Shown piece by piece: positions 1 to 13,289 of a stretch of DNA of 64,000 nucleotides. The DNA is from Sequoia sempervirens (lineage: Eukaryota; Streptophyta; Pinopsida; Cupressales; Cupressaceae), in the NCBI GenBank assembly GCA_007258455.2, contig VDFB02270651.1, positions 491,668,711 through 491,732,710 on the forward strand, written 5' to 3'. The notes beneath the pieces are model-generated. The model ran no database searches, was not told where the DNA came from, and saw only the letters and a program-made list of their open reading frames with translations. Numbering within the stretch: the first letter of the stretch is position 1; every line of letters starts with the position of its first letter. A program made the position numbers and the translations under genes.

Positions 1-1431
1 TGGCCAAAACCATGGGGCAATAATCTTTTGTCCAAAGAGTTGATTTCCTTTCAAGAGAGTTCATTTGAATTTGCATCTATTATGAGTGTGTCAAAACCCC
101 TATCAACAAACTTTCATCAAAGAGGAGATGGATGTCCTCAAACGTGTATCAAATTTGTAAGACGAGACTGACAAAACAAACTTGCAATATCTATCAAGTA
201 CTCATCCCAATGAATTAAACTAGAAGATTATGACGTACTTGCTACAAAGAATATCAAAGAAACAAGTGATGGAGCTATGATCTCAATGTATGCCATTCAA
301 CCATACTAGTCATCTCCACATAAGATGTCTTAATATGAACACCTAGAGATAAATTTGTCGATGCTAGAAAGCAAGAATCCTCAACCTTTGAATAGTGACT
401 TAAAGATAAGGAAAATGAAGCCTTTGAATCTAGATTAGGAATCATAGAAGCCAAATAATCAATGGGTATATTTGTAGGAGGAACATTAGATGAAGCCTCA
501 ATGTCATCACAACTATCAAGACTTGTCAAATAATCAAGCTACTCATATGATCATTGTCATATGATAGGTTATCACAATCATCTAGAGGCACAAAACTATT
601 CATAATAGGATAATCTAAGAATAAGAGTGATGTGGGTCTCCAAAGATCTCTCAATTTTGGTCTAAAGAGTGTGTGAGCACTTAATATGTGAAATGGAACA
701 TAATGTCAAAATCAACAAGGGTACCACCATTCGTGCTTCCCCATGCTATCTTCTAATTAGGTTTACTTGGTTTAGGGACAAGCCCATAAAGATGTGGCAA
801 GAGATGAAGCCACCTGAGATCTGTTTCAAGATATCATCTTGCTAAGACTCATAGTTCCATTTGTTCAAGGTGATTATAGAATGATGAGTTGGAGACCATG
901 ATTTTACAATGATAGAATCCTCATATATATATATATGAGATCAAAACATTTGAAATTGGAGACTTTGCAACATAAAATATGGCCTTATATTTTGCAAAAT
1001 ATCTAAAGTATAAGTCAAAACAAAATAATTGATTTCAAACTAAAATAACAAGTACCCGAGGAAAAATCAAGAAAAACCAAGTGAATGATAGTGTATTGCT
1101 CAAACTAACTATCTAATGCTTGTATTTGTGAAAATTTGATATTGTATGTCCAAGTTATGACTCCTAAAAAAAATCTCCTATATCACTAAAAATAACAAAG
1201 TAGCACTATTTGGGCACTGATCACCCACATGATCAAATGTTAAGGCCTTGAGGATTGGCAACTTTGTTAGTGGTGACACAATGAAGATACTAGGTGGTGG
1301 TGATGATTTATAATGATGCTTACGACAACATAGTGGAGATATTGGTGGCAATAATGACTTATGGTGGTACTTGGGTGGCATAATAAGAGGGTCTAGCCCA
1401 TTTGGCTTGGGTGAGATCAAGGGCTCTACTA
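1..1431. other. AT-rich intergenic DNA, no gene recognised
   Basis: No reading frame here has codon structure or a motif I recognise. The largest is an 84-codon minus-strand frame at 275-529 of low complexity. It is probably old repeat, but I could not assign a family. A short AT dinucleotide run lies near 925-935. Confidence 0.5.
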
Positions 1432-2416
1432 GGGTGATCCCACAATACTGGTTTACAATTTTTGGCCAAATTAGACATTGAACTGAAATTTTTAACTAAA
1501 TCTTCACTTTCGGGCACCTATAACGGCTAAACTATGAGGAATTTGAAGATGATGCAAACAAGTAATTTGTGACATTTTATTTGTAGATTCTAAAAATATT
1601 TTTTTCAAATTTTTTGGAATCAAATTGCACTTCTTTTTCCATCTCCTTCAATTTTTTTTTTAATAGTAAACACCATTTTTACTAGAGTGATGTTAGTGGC
1701 TAACACAACTTTTTTTCTATGAAAGATAATTTTTTTTTTTTTTCGAATTTAGATTCGTAACTATGATATCTAGTGCATGGAATTGGTTTCATAGCATTTC
1801 ATTGAATATTTTTTTCTTAATTAAGTATCAAAGTCAAACCAATTACAATTTAGATATGATTTACTAGGTAAAACATAACTTTTTTTGTATGTATCGATCA
1901 AAATTCATTTTTTTCCTTGGATTAGGGATATTGATACTAGTGCACTGATATTTTTCATTTTTTTTTTTGATAATTTGCTATTTTTCCACATGTCTAGAAC
2001 AAAGAGCTTGATTTTCGGTAAAAACCTACATTCACAAGAAATGAAAAATAAATATAATAATCAAATTAAATTTATTTAAAGTTATACTTTTTGGGAAGCT
2101 TATAATAAGGACTACATACTTACAAAAAATAAATTTTAAATGAATTCATTTGATCCCCTAAAAGGTGAATCAAAAGTTATTTTTTATCAGCATTTTGATA
2201 GGTGAAAAGAAGACTCCGTTATAGGTATGGTTTAAAACTAGCGGGGTTCTATCCAAGGGGGTTTGATCTAAGGTGGTTTGATCAAACCCTCTTCAATTGA
2301 AATCCTTTAAATGAAACTTTTCAAGGCTTAAATCATTATATTTTTTAAAAATATGTGATTTCAGTGCAAAAATCAAGATCTCCCAGAAAGTGTAAACCAC
2401 TATTGTGGGATCACCC
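1432..2416. mobile_element. MITE-like element with 26-bp terminal inverted repeats
   Basis: The left end (1432-1457, starting GGGTGATCCCACAATA) and the right end (2391-2416, ending TATTGTGGGATCACCC) are reverse complements over 26 bp with one mismatch. Both are flanked by ACTA (1428-1431 and 2417-2420), a possible 4-bp target duplication. The roughly 0.93-kb interior is AT-rich with T-runs and has no transposase frame. Length, inverted ends and lack of coding fit a non-autonomous DNA transposon. The superfamily cannot be named from these ends. The following stretch, 2417-2759, shows nothing recognisable. Confidence 0.6.
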
Positions 2417-2759
2417 ACTACCATATAACCAATGACTTCAAACTTTGCACACAATAATCCTTGCAACCCTTGATTATTGATATAATTAGGGATAAAACCT
2501 TGATAAAAAACTAGGCACTACTAATTGATGATGCCAACCTTGGAAAATTTGATACTAGCTCGTTTCTTTTAACTTGTACATGTTTGTTTCCATCTTTTCT
2601 ATTTTGAAGAGAGGTTTTTTCTTATGAATTTTTCTCATTTACTCTACGTGTGAGAATCTTGTTTATGCATGGGTACTTAACATGACCTTGTAGCTAAGAC
2701 CTAGATCATTGCATTATATGCATCTTTTCTCATACTCCTTAAGTTACACTTAGTGAGGG

Positions 2760-2889
2760 TGTTGATGTGAACATGGGATATTACCTAACTAGTTTCATTT
2801 GGTCTTATTCACACTTAAGCTTACTTAGGCCATTTAATTTTTGTGTCTCATATCATAGGATGAAAACACTTTTAATGATTTAGTACATC
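2760..2889. repeat. Left arm of a long inverted repeat, continued at 17146-17180
   Basis: This arm, beginning TGTTGATGTGAACAT and containing TTACCTAACTAGTTTCAT, reappears as an imperfect reverse complement at 17740-17914. It was cut by insertion of element A and resumes after 17145 (CTAGGTTTCATCCTTATC). The outer ends read TGTTG...CAACA. It is either a foldback or MITE-type element or two copies in opposite orientation. No clear target duplication was found. Confidence 0.55.
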
Positions 2890-5048
2890 TGTGATGAGCC
2901 TAGCCTAAGCTGACTCAAAAACTCTTCTTTGTTCCCTTGAAATTTTGTCAAACAATTTGAATGCAAACTTCCCAGCTTGCTGGATGAGCCTAGCCTAAGC
3001 TGACTCAAAAAATCTTCTTTGTTCCCTTGAAATTTTGTCAAACAATTCGAATGCAAACTTCCCAGCTTGCTGGTCTGAGTTATTAGTCTGATATAATTGC
3101 TTGGAAATCAAAACTACAATGCATAAACTATATCCTAGATGCATCAATGACTTAATTTCATCTTTTACAATGCTTATGTATGATTTCTACATGCAAAAAT
3201 GTGCACCTACAGCCAATACAATCTACCAACGAACTATTCAAATGATCATTATATGGAATATGAGACTCCAATATTGACTCCTTTATTGTAATGCAATTCC
3301 AACATATGTGAAAATGTAATCATGCCAAGACTCTTGGCTTACAATGTAAATCTTTCACCATGCCCAAATCTGATTACAAATATCATCTACAGCAGTATGG
3401 GTATTTCTTCAAACATTTATCATGCAACTTCAAATGTAAATGATTACTCCCAGCTCTTAGCATTAAGACAAACACTTGGCGTGAAACAAACATAGAGCTT
3501 GCAATACTAACAACACTATGACATGCCCTTGATACTTGAACAGCAGTGCACCTACAAATTTCTGAGAATGAATAATGACTGATTATGCACTTAGAACTGC
3601 CCAGAAACACTTATTAGACATGTACCAACTCAGCTAATGACTCAGTGATGAACAACAGTAAGTATAAGGTTTGCAACCTATGACAGTTGACTGAACAACA
3701 ATACATTCTTTTCATTCTTCTACTCGGTCCAGAGTCAATGCTATCAAGGGTTCCAAATCGTAGCCAAAGCAAATATGGTATTACAGTCTTTAAACAAACA
3801 TTTTCTAAGTAATATATTGACTGATTTGCATGTACAAATTTCTCAAAATAAATAATCAACAAGATGATATCTTCAAACTTCTTAGCAGATTTTACAAGAA
3901 ACAGCTAATGTTCATGCATGTTAATATGTATACTACAATCAGACCTGGTGAAAGCGCCCAGAATGGAGAATAGTGGCCAGAATAAGACTTTCATCCTTAC
4001 TAGCAAACACGTCTAGACCTGATTTGATGCCCAGAACTGATCAGACTTCAACAACAATAGATATAATGTCTTGGTTTCATGACTAACAGCTTCCCCATAG
4101 ATATTTGATATTCTTTAAACCCTTGCAAATCAGAATTACACTGTAGCGACACTATAGCGCAGGCACTGTTCACGGCTACTGTAGCAATTTTATTCAAACC
4201 CTTGTGAAAAACTTCACCAATTTGCACAAATGAAAATCCTCTCCTCAAATTGCAACCCTTCAGGAGATCTTTCACTCCCTCAGTTATGCTATCAATAGGA
4301 AGTTTTCGTTTCCTATGATCAAAGAAGAAAATTGTAAAAGCCCTAGGCTCCACAATAAAATTCAATCAAAATAATATCCATCAACTGGATATCGAGAATG
4401 AGCTCTTGCCTCTCTTTTATTCTTTCCTTAAGAGAGCTCAAACACCTTCCTGGCCAATGTGGGATAAAAGATTTATTCCCACATTAAATTACTCACTTAA
4501 CACACTTTATTATATTAAAGTGACTTTGTTATTATAAAGTTACTTTATAACTTTATAATAATATTAAAATATTAAATAAATCACTTAAGTCACTTAAACT
4601 TTAATATCTCTTGATGTACTTGTTTGATTGCTAAGCCGTCTGAGCCAGGAGTCGACTCTCCCTGTTTTCCATGTGATCGGATGCCCGTCTAAAAATAGAA
4701 ACCCTGAACAGTGACTTACTATAAATAGTAAGTATGTGAAACTGAGTCTAGAAACAGTTGCAAAGGCCCAATCACGGTCGACACTGCCAAAAAGCTTTGC
4801 TCAGGTGTCTTTCTATTAATAGGAACCCCGACTCTCCCAAAATAGTAACTTACTATAAATAGTAAGTGTGCCAATTTGAGTCCAATAACCTGTGCAAAAG
4901 CCAAAACCTAAATCTAGCTGAAGAGTAATGTCTCTAAATCACCGGTAACTGCCACAGAAGACCCTCTATCCATAACTGTTAGCCTACGAGGGTCATATGA
5001 TAGGCTAATCCTTACGAACTTTGATGCTCGCAAAATGGGGACATTACA
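2890..5048 (-). repeat. 3' LTR of element A
   Basis: On the minus strand it starts TGTAATGTCCCC (5048) and ends TCATCACA (2890). Near its start is a perfect 8-bp hairpin, TTAGCCTA (4979-4986) with TAGGCTAA (5001-5008). Two copies of the dyad CTTACTATAAATAGTAAG lie at 4715-4732 and 4849-4866. The outer end carries a tandem duplication of 90 bp (2893-2982 and 2983-3072), also present in the partner LTR at 6854-7034. An AT-rich block lies at 4500-4610. Confidence 0.9.
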
Positions 5049-5075
5049 ATCCGCCCTCCCTGAAATTGCTTGTCC
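5049..5075 (-). other. Polypurine tract region of element A
   Basis: Just inside the 3' LTR the minus strand reads CAATTTCAGGGAGGGCGGAT and then TGTAATGTCC. The same layout occurs in D (39108-39130) and in I (28992 onward), where it overlaps the last codons of the gypsy polyprotein (QF..GRTVMSP-like). Confidence 0.75.
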
Positions 5076-5107
5076 CCAAACAATCTCCACTACAAAGAAA
5101 CTCCAAT

Positions 5108-6836
5108 CTACGTGAGGCCCAAAAAAGAATTGTGAAATGTCCCACACATCTTTGACTCCTGTAGCACCAGCGTAAACATAGTTGTGCAAAATATCCCTGG
5201 ATCCCAAACCCAGAATGGAAGTCTGCCATGCCTAATACCCTCCGACTTCCTCTGCGCTACTCTGATCTCAATTTCACCGTGCCAGAAGTGGTGAAGCAAT
5301 CCACTGGGACCCTTCCAAAACATAGCACCAATCTTGTTGCCACCTAGATCCCAATATAGACGGTACTCACATCCATCCATCAAAATGAAGGATATCGGGA
5401 AGCATCTGCAACACAACATCTCTTGACAATCCCTCTGAAACTCTCAGGGATGTGATAACTAACCAAACCATCATGTCCACTGACACCATAATCACTATGT
5501 AACCATGTATCCGTATAAAATCCCTGTGACATTAAAGTAGCAAACCATGTCGGATACATATTAGCATGATGGATAACTGACTGTTGTCCCTGCAAGTAAT
5601 CACCTGCAAACAACTGAGTCAGGTACTTGCAGCCTCTAGTCCCATCTTCTGAAGATGGTAACTCTGCCCACAATAATGAGTTACTCCCCTTGATTGCACC
5701 AAGAGAATCACCCTATGCACAAGAATTGTGCATCAAATATGAATCATGTACAGGTGGATCAAAGGAAAAACTGTAAACACTCCTCACCGTGTACACACTA
5801 TTAAACTCCTCCGTGAGCTGTGTTTGGAAATACGATGCACTGGAAAGATCCCAAACACTGCGATTATCGCTCAACCCTGAACTAGTACCAGGTGTGTGAT
5901 CGGCTTCCAACTCGAAGAGGGGATTATCATAGATCGAACCATCATCAAACTCATATAATGGATTATTCACAAATTGCACAATCACTCCATGTTGATCTAA
6001 ATCATCCATCTTTGAATCTCTGGAACAATAAATTGAATCGTACTCTTGAATTGGCTCAACAAGCCGCCGATCATAATTAACTGCATGGAATGAAATGACT
6101 GATTTGCTTCCAAGAGAGGGAAACAAATCAACATGAGAACCAATCTCCCTACCAGATGATACTTTGCATATCTCCTGTGAAGACGATGGAGTAGTGTCGC
6201 GAGCTATCACACAACTCTCTAGTGAATCAACTACTATGTCACAAGAGCTATCAATAATCTGCCTTGCATCACCTATCATGGGACAAACCTCAAGAGAACC
6301 AGGCGCAACATGTGGTTCCCTGCAACTCTCAACCAATGCACTCGTCCCATCTGTATCAACTGCACTTGTAACCGTGATGGGTGTAACCACATCCTCATGT
6401 TGCTGCTCCAATGCAATTGGTTTGTCTTCAAACATTACTTGCTCTTCTTCAACCTTGAAATCCTCCTGAAGAATCTTGTGCCCAACTTCTTCCTCTAAGC
6501 TGGTCTGATTTTTGTTCTCCGTGTAATTAGCTATATGCTGGTCACTAGCTGCTGAAAACTCTTTGTAGAGGTTTCTAGATACCTCACCTGTAGAGACCTC
6601 TTGTTCCTCCTTCCTTTCGTTTGGTGATGTAGACTTCTTAGAAATGGAAGTCATATACTGTGCAATTTTGTCTATGGTTGCAGGGTGTGAGAGCAACTCA
6701 ACATCTTTTTCTGACTTTGTATAAGCTTCTCCAATTCTCTCAACATGGCATTTAACTGCTTCTTGGGAATAGCCATGTTGTTCAACTGTAACTTCTGATC
6801 TGCAGCTGAAACCTACCCAACAGGTTGGCAGGAAAC
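5108..6836 (-). pseudogene. Element A internal reading frame, acidic protein with NPLYE/NPLFE motifs
   Basis: One minus-strand frame runs from the primer site to 5713, where a TAG interrupts it. It continues in the same frame to about 5380 and then shifts frame to 5108. The N-terminal part is acidic, Glu/Ser/Thr-rich and probably disordered. A later segment has paired motifs NNPLYEFDDG and YDNPLFELEAD, followed by YTVRSVYSFSFDPPVHD. Element D has the same block (VTNPLFE, YDNPLFK, YVVRSAYSFTFDPHVHD), so it is a real, shared protein. No gag zinc knuckle, protease, reverse transcriptase or integrase is visible. The very end resembles the gypsy polyprotein tail (DKQFQGG..VMSP). Function unknown. 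The frame also reads upstream through the LTR to 7026, which is probably not translated. Confidence 0.7.
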
Positions 6837-6837
6837 C

Positions 6838-6849
6838 GCTCTGATACCA
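6838..6849 (-). other. Primer-binding site of element A (initiator tRNA-Met)
   Basis: The minus strand reads TGGTATCAGAGC, the standard plant initiator tRNA-Met primer site, one base from the LTR end at 6851. This fixes the element's orientation. Confidence 0.92.
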
Positions 6850-7451
6850 CTGTGATGAGCCTAGCCTAAGCTGACTCAAAAACTCTTCTTTGTTCCCTTG
6901 AAATTTTGTCAAACAATTCGAATGCAAACTTCCCAGCTTGCTGGATGAGCCTAGCCTAAGCTGACTCAAAAACTGTTCTTTGTTCCCTTGAAATTTTGTC
7001 AAACAATTCAAATGCAAACTTCCCAACTTGCTGGTCTGAGTTATTAGTCTGATATAATTGCTTGGAAATCAAAACTACAATGCATAAACTATATCCTAGA
7101 TGCATCAATGACTTAATTTCATCTTTTACAATGCTTATATATGATTTCTACATGCAAAAATGTGCACCTACAACCAATACAATCTACCAACGAACTATTC
7201 AAATGATCATTACGTGGAATATGAGACTCCAATCTTGACTCCTTTATTGTAATGCAATTCCAACATATGTGACAATGTAATCATGCCAAGACTCTTGGCT
7301 TACAATGTAAATCTTTCACCATGCCCAAATTTGATTACAAATATCATCTACAACAATATGGGTATTTCTTCAAACATTTATCATGCAACTTCAAATGTAA
7401 ATGATTACTCCCAGCTCTTAGCATTAAGACAAACGCTTGGCGTGAAACAAA

Positions 7452-10400
7452 CATAGTGTAACACCCCTCCATTTTGGATCTTTTGATCGACAGTGCTTTC
7501 TTTGTTATGTGTTTCTATTATGTTGTGACTGATTATTTGTTTATAACATGCTTTCACATTAGCATAGTTGTTATTTGAATTAATATTGATGCATGCTCAT
7601 TTATTGATTATTGATGTTTTAATTTTGTCAGTCTTGATGTGATTGTATTGGTGAAGAGAACGGTATTGCATCACTCGCTCGCGAGTGCCCTGTGATTTCC
7701 GCGATTCTCTCTTCAAGGTGTGTATAATTTATTAGATGTACACATGTGCAACATTTGCTTGTTTGCAGGATTGCAGGTATAGGACATTAGCTTCACTTGG
7801 TTTCACAGGTCTGAGTGTGTCCACTACTCAACGGTAATATTGAGAGATAGTAACGGGTTACCTAGTCATACCTTTACCCTAGTACAGTGTGTCATCAGTT
7901 TGAACTTAGTCTTAGTTTTATCATTGTTGTTCTGGGTATTTTATTCTTGTGCAAATTTAATTTAGTAGATTAAATGTGTATTTAATTTTAAATATTTAAT
8001 TAAATGAATTATTGTTGTGAGGGCTTTAAAATAAATAAACAAATAAATAAATTTATTTTGGTTATGTTGATTGAGTAAATTTTATTATTAAAATAAACGG
8101 TAATTAAATAAATAAAAATATTTAAATTGGTTGCAATTAGTAAATTGTTTTATTATATTTAAATGCATGTGAATGAAAAATATCTAAATTGTTGAGGGAA
8201 ACGATATTTTAGATATTTTGTTTAAGATAACTGGGAGTTAGAAATTTGTTATCTAATGGTTGAAAATTCATTCACGGAGAGGATTTTTGGAAAAAAAGAA
8301 AAGAAAGTTGTTTCACGGGAAAAAGTTTTATATGGGTTGTGGAAAATTGGTGAGGAAATTGTGGATCTCTCGGAGGAAATTGTTTTAGAATTATTTTGTT
8401 GTAGAATTCTTGGCTGTGTTTTTGGTTGTGTCTTCTGGAAGGAGGCAATTGTATTAAAGAAAGCTTTGGTTACATTGAGAATTGAAATTATAGAGAAGAT
8501 CGACAACATTTTTTTGAGGCAACATTTTTCTCTAACAGGTTCTTTACTGTTTTTGTGAAATTTGAAATTGAAAAGTTATTTTATTACTGTAATGCAAATT
8601 GGAAATGTTTTAGGAAATGATTTTTCAATACTGTAGAAGTTCTTATTTCTTTCTTTTAAAAGATTGTCGTGAAAATGAAACCTCTGTAGAAAACAATTAA
8701 ATCCTCTGTGTAATTTGTTTATTCGAAATAGATTTATACAGGAGGAAATTATAGTGGAATTATTGAACCTCTGTTGAATTTAAATCAAAACTTAGAAACC
8801 TCTTCCTGTGAAAACATAATTTATTCTTCTGTAGAAAATGATAAATTACCGTTGAAGATTTAGATCTTTGTAGGGAAAGATTTTTAACACGATAAAAAAT
8901 TTAAAAGGAAGTATTTGAGAAATTAGAAAACCTCTGTAGGATTGAAAATGAAATCTTCTGAGAAAACCAAAATAATTGGAAACCTCTGCGTTACTAAATT
9001 AATCATAACTCAAAATTTACAAACTGGGTAGGGCTGCATTTTTTATATGTTTTAGACGACTTGATTGCGCACCTTCAGCAAAAATTTCAGAGAAACCCAG
9101 ATCCGAAAACAAAAGTTATTAAAGTCGCAACATACGGATTTATGATTAGGGTTGTCTGAAAATTGTTAATTTATATTTATATATTTATTTATTTGTTTAA
9201 AAATATATATTAGAAATATTGCATATAATTTTAGAGTATTTAAAATATATTTAAATGTATTTTTAAATAGGTGCATGCACATGCACAATTTGATATTTTA
9301 AAATAAACGTTGAAAAATAATAATTAGATTATGTAATTAGAATATATATATATTTATTTAAAAGAAATATTATATCGTTAATTAATGCATACAATGCACA
9401 AGTAGGTGTTTTATAATAAGATGATTTTATTAGAAGGATTAAAATTTCTATTTATATTTGTTTGTGAAATTTGAGTTAACAATTAGTTTTAATTTCCTTA
9501 TGATTTGTAAACAGAAGTATTTATATATTAATAAAAGCATGTAAATGCATGGGTTAATAAAATCTTAAACTAAAAAAACTTAGGAGTGAAAGTTGATTTG
9601 TATTTAAATAGATATTGATTCAATTTTGATTTAGGAAATCCGAATATTAGATTATTTAAATGCCTGAATTATTTTAAGTTGTATTATTTTCTGTTCACAT
9701 TTGTGGGCAATTTGAATTGAATATTATGAGTAATTGTCAAACTCGAAGTTAAGTAGTTGGTTTAATTCGTTGTGGATTTATTGGATTTAGGGAATCCTAA
9801 TGGTCATTTTTTTAATTTACTTGAGTGGCTTCTTATTGTTGTGAATTCTTCTGTAATTGTGTATTGCGCATTGGGGATATTTGTTGTCGAGAAAATTATA
9901 AGTTTTCCAGAGATTGTAAAATTGTGAGAGGGTTATTGTATCTTTTGTTCGCCCTTTTTGAGATTTTCCTTGGGTAGTGCACGTTTTTTTGGGTTTCAGT
10001 ATTTGACATCCGTAGGGATGTGTGAATTAGTTTGAACACCCGATTACTATGAACAGGTTGTGTGATTTGATTTGAGCACCCGGTTAGTACGAACAGGATG
10101 TGTTGTTCTTTGCAAAATACTTGATATTTGTTATCGTATTTTGTGCACTGTCTACCCTTGGGTTATGGAATATGTTATTGTGTTGTCGATAGGGGAGTGG
10201 CTTTCAACGGGGGCCGAGACACAAAGGGGTCCCAGGATAACTCGTGTGAAAGTCAGTTTAATAAATAGAAATTAAATAACCTTTATTAGGGATGGAGTAG
10301 CTTAATATTTAATCAGATAATTTAGCCTCGCTCATTAGCTCAAGGGCTAGTATGAGACTTGAGATGAGTCGGGAAGACCTGGAATGGCAAGATCGTTATC

Positions 10401-11277
10401 TTGTCTTCTCGAAAGATAACCGATTCCGCACTGGTGTGCATGTGGGGCCGAAATCGTGAAAGGTTACCAGGATAACCCTAGAGGGGGGCCGAGACCTAGT
10501 AAGATTTCCTTTGAATAACCAATGCAACCTTTGTGATGACACTCCTATGACAACAATCGATTTGTATTATACAGTGGATGTATTTGATACAGTGGTTCTA
10601 GAAGCAATGTAACCTTATGTTTTGTATTTCCTGGTACAGTGTTATTTTGTATTTACTGGTACAGTGTGGTCTTGTATATTACTTGTGTCTAGAGGTAATA
10701 GGTTTGTCTTGGTTACTTGTTACTATTTCCTAGCACGGGGGCTGGGCCTACGGGTACCAGATGGTTGGGTGGCGTGCATCTTACACTGTTGAGTTTCTCT
10801 TCCTGTTCGTGATGGCGGGATCTTCTTGTTCGAGGAGCTCGTGTGGTTTTCTGGAATTGTTCTTCTCCTTCTTCATTGTAACTATGGATCTATGTGTATA
10901 ATTGTAATACCTCATTTGTATCGAGGTGAACATTTGTGATGTAATTGTAATAATATTTATGATCTATTCATTATTGGATTTAATGGTGTTGTATATGTGG
11001 AAATATGTTTAATACATTTCTATGTGTTAGATTTATCTTAAAATTGTTTAATGCTTTGTTGTAAGTTGTATCTTGAGTTTAATATTCATATGCTATGGTT
11101 GGTTAAATTTTATAAGTAATGGTGTTCACATGTAGACGTGTTGCGTAGCCTAGAGGATGTATGTGGTTAGAGTAGGAAACTTTACTCGCCTTGTTTTAAC
11201 TTTTTTTAAAAATTATTAGTTGTGCTTCCGCAGTATTGCATAGTCCTTTAGGTTGCGGGACGGGGTTTTACACATAG
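7452..11277. mobile_element. Insertion B: solo LTR or non-coding LTR element, 3.8 kb
   Basis: B spans 7457-11272 with ends TGTAACACCCC...GGGGTTTTACA, which are short inverted repeats, and a perfect duplication CATAG (7452-7456 and 11273-11277). The uninterrupted site is seen in the partner LTR near 3490. No pair of direct repeats and no retroelement reading frame were found inside, so a solo LTR is the simplest reading. The interior has degenerate repeats of an ACCTCTGTAGA-like word at 8680-9000, a repeated GAACA..TGTGT unit at 10025-10110 and several GGTACAGTG words at 10555-10670. The 100-codon plus frame at 8256-8558 is not recognised. Confidence 0.85.
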
Positions 11278-11949
11278 AGCTTGCAATACTAACAACACTA
11301 TGACATGCCCTTGATACTTGAACAACAGTGCACCTACAAATTTCTGAGAATGAATAATGACTGATTATGCACTTAGAACTGCCCAGAAACACTTATTAGA
11401 CATGTACCAACTCAGCTAATGACTCAGTGATGAACAACAATAAGTATAAGGTTTGCAACCTATGACAGTTGACTGAACAACAATACATTATTTTCATTCT
11501 TCTACTCGGTCCAGAGTCAATGCTATTGTTGGCGTAAAATCTAACACCTTTGGAGTGCAGGTTTGTACGGACAGCTATGCACACTGCGTAATGAGTGCTC
11601 TTCAAATTAGGAGGGGAAGCTCCCTCATTGTGCTGGAATGCATGAAAAGAGAAGTAATCTAAATCCTATCTTTTTGTTCTCAGCTGGAAGAGGCACAAGG
11701 TTAAGAAAACCAAGAACGTTGCAGCTAAGGATTTTATGGTTTCGCAGATCATTAACTACAACTAAGCTATCTACTTTAAATCTATCCAATTTCCTCAAGA
11801 AAACAGAGCATGAGGAAATGGAGTAAGGTTTGACTATTTAGACGATAAACGAATTCAGATTCTCTACTTGAAGGCAAGGTGGCGCGACTATTATCTCAAC
11901 CTGAATAAGTTTATTGGGCACAAAACAGATTTAAGAATTTACCATGACA

Positions 11950-12310
11950 ATCTTATGAAACCCTATGTGGCATAACACTTGATCAAAATAGTAAAGACTT
12001 CACAAAACAGATTTATCATCACAATCTCACGAAACCCTATGTGGCATAACACTTGATTGTAATGATAAAAGATTCACAAAATAAATTTATCTAAACTATG
12101 GGAAGAATTTACCACGCCAATCTTATGAAACCTTATGTGGCATAACACTTGATCAAGATAGTAAGGACTTCACAAAATAGATTTATCATCCCAATCGCAT
12201 GAAACCCTATGTGGCATAACAATTGATCATAATGATAAAGATTCACAAAATAGAAAGAATTCACCATTTATAATTGCATGAAACCCTATGTGGCATAACA
12301 ATTAATCGTA
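11950..12310. repeat. Degenerate tandem repeat, CCCTATGTGGCATAACA core, five copies
   Basis: The word GAAACC(C/T)TATGTGGCATAAC occurs at 11957, 12031, 12127, 12201 and 12280, with spacings of 74, 96, 74 and 79 bp. The shared neighbours TTCACAAAA and TTTACCA show that the whole unit is repeated. It lies in the R-U5 part of remnant C. Confidence 0.8.
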
Positions 12311-13289
12311 ATAGCGAAAACACATAAACAAATACCAAAAAAACAATATTGAGGGCAAGGTAGGCGCAGCAAATATTTCTCTCTCAAGCAAAAGTTAATT
12401 ACAAATGAGCAAAAACTCTTATTTATATACATCAAAGTGTAGGGAACCCTAAAATCACCTTGAGTCAACTACAGTCTTGCAATGCATGCAAGATTTATTA
12501 CTAAACCCTAATAAAGTAAACTATACAGTTAACTGGAAAACTACCATCGGTTAACCGATACATTTAACCTAAATGGACCATGTGCAAGCATGCACGTCCT
12601 TATTTAAAGCAAAATTAACTGGACATTACCTTCAGTTAACTGGAAACCCTAACCCTAATTCCTGTGATGATAATTCCAAGGATGAGATAAGCATGTGTTA
12701 AGTCAGCAAGTAAACTCAAGACTGAAAGTCGAGTTAACTGCCGCTCATGACTCAACCCTCGAAATTAACTGCAGGTTCCAACTGACAGATCACTCCATGT
12801 CAACTCGGTCTAACACTTCGACCAAGAACTCATCAATCTCTCTGTCATCTGGCACTTTGACGTTGTCCAAAAATAATAATCTGCTTCTTTAATTCTCTGT
12901 CACTTTCCTTGACTGTATGCATACATTCTTTAACATTTTCAGTCGCCTTCTTGAAACTCGCTAAAATTACTGAAAATGTGATCAGAACCTCCATCAAGAT
13001 ATCATAAACATGCTTCTGAAACTCAGTTTGTACAACCTCGAGATCAGCGTAGGTACCATTTTCACGAAGATAATGGCACAAGATCTGAGTGACTTTGGCG
13101 GCTCCGTAAATGAAGTGATCTCTGTTTCTTTTGCAACTTAACGCTTCATTGTCAGCTACTCTGATGAAAACCTAAATTAAGACCGATTTGGTTTTGAATT
13201 CAGTCTAGTTGAACTACCTTATGAAAAACTTGCCCGTTGACTGTGAACATGGCTATGTTCTGACAACTTTCTCCGGAAAGCTAAAATGG

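Noticed and set aside
6164..6498. Plus-strand frames of 62-101 codons opposite element A
   Set aside because: They are antisense shadows of the acidic minus-strand frame of A.
11950..12310. CRISPR-like regularly spaced repeats
   Set aside because: The units are degenerate, spacers are related to each other and the context is a plant LTR. Same conclusion for the 70-bp arrays in E and G.
12640..12660. Telomere-like AAACCCTAACCCTAA word
   Set aside because: Only about two units; no array, so not an interstitial telomere.
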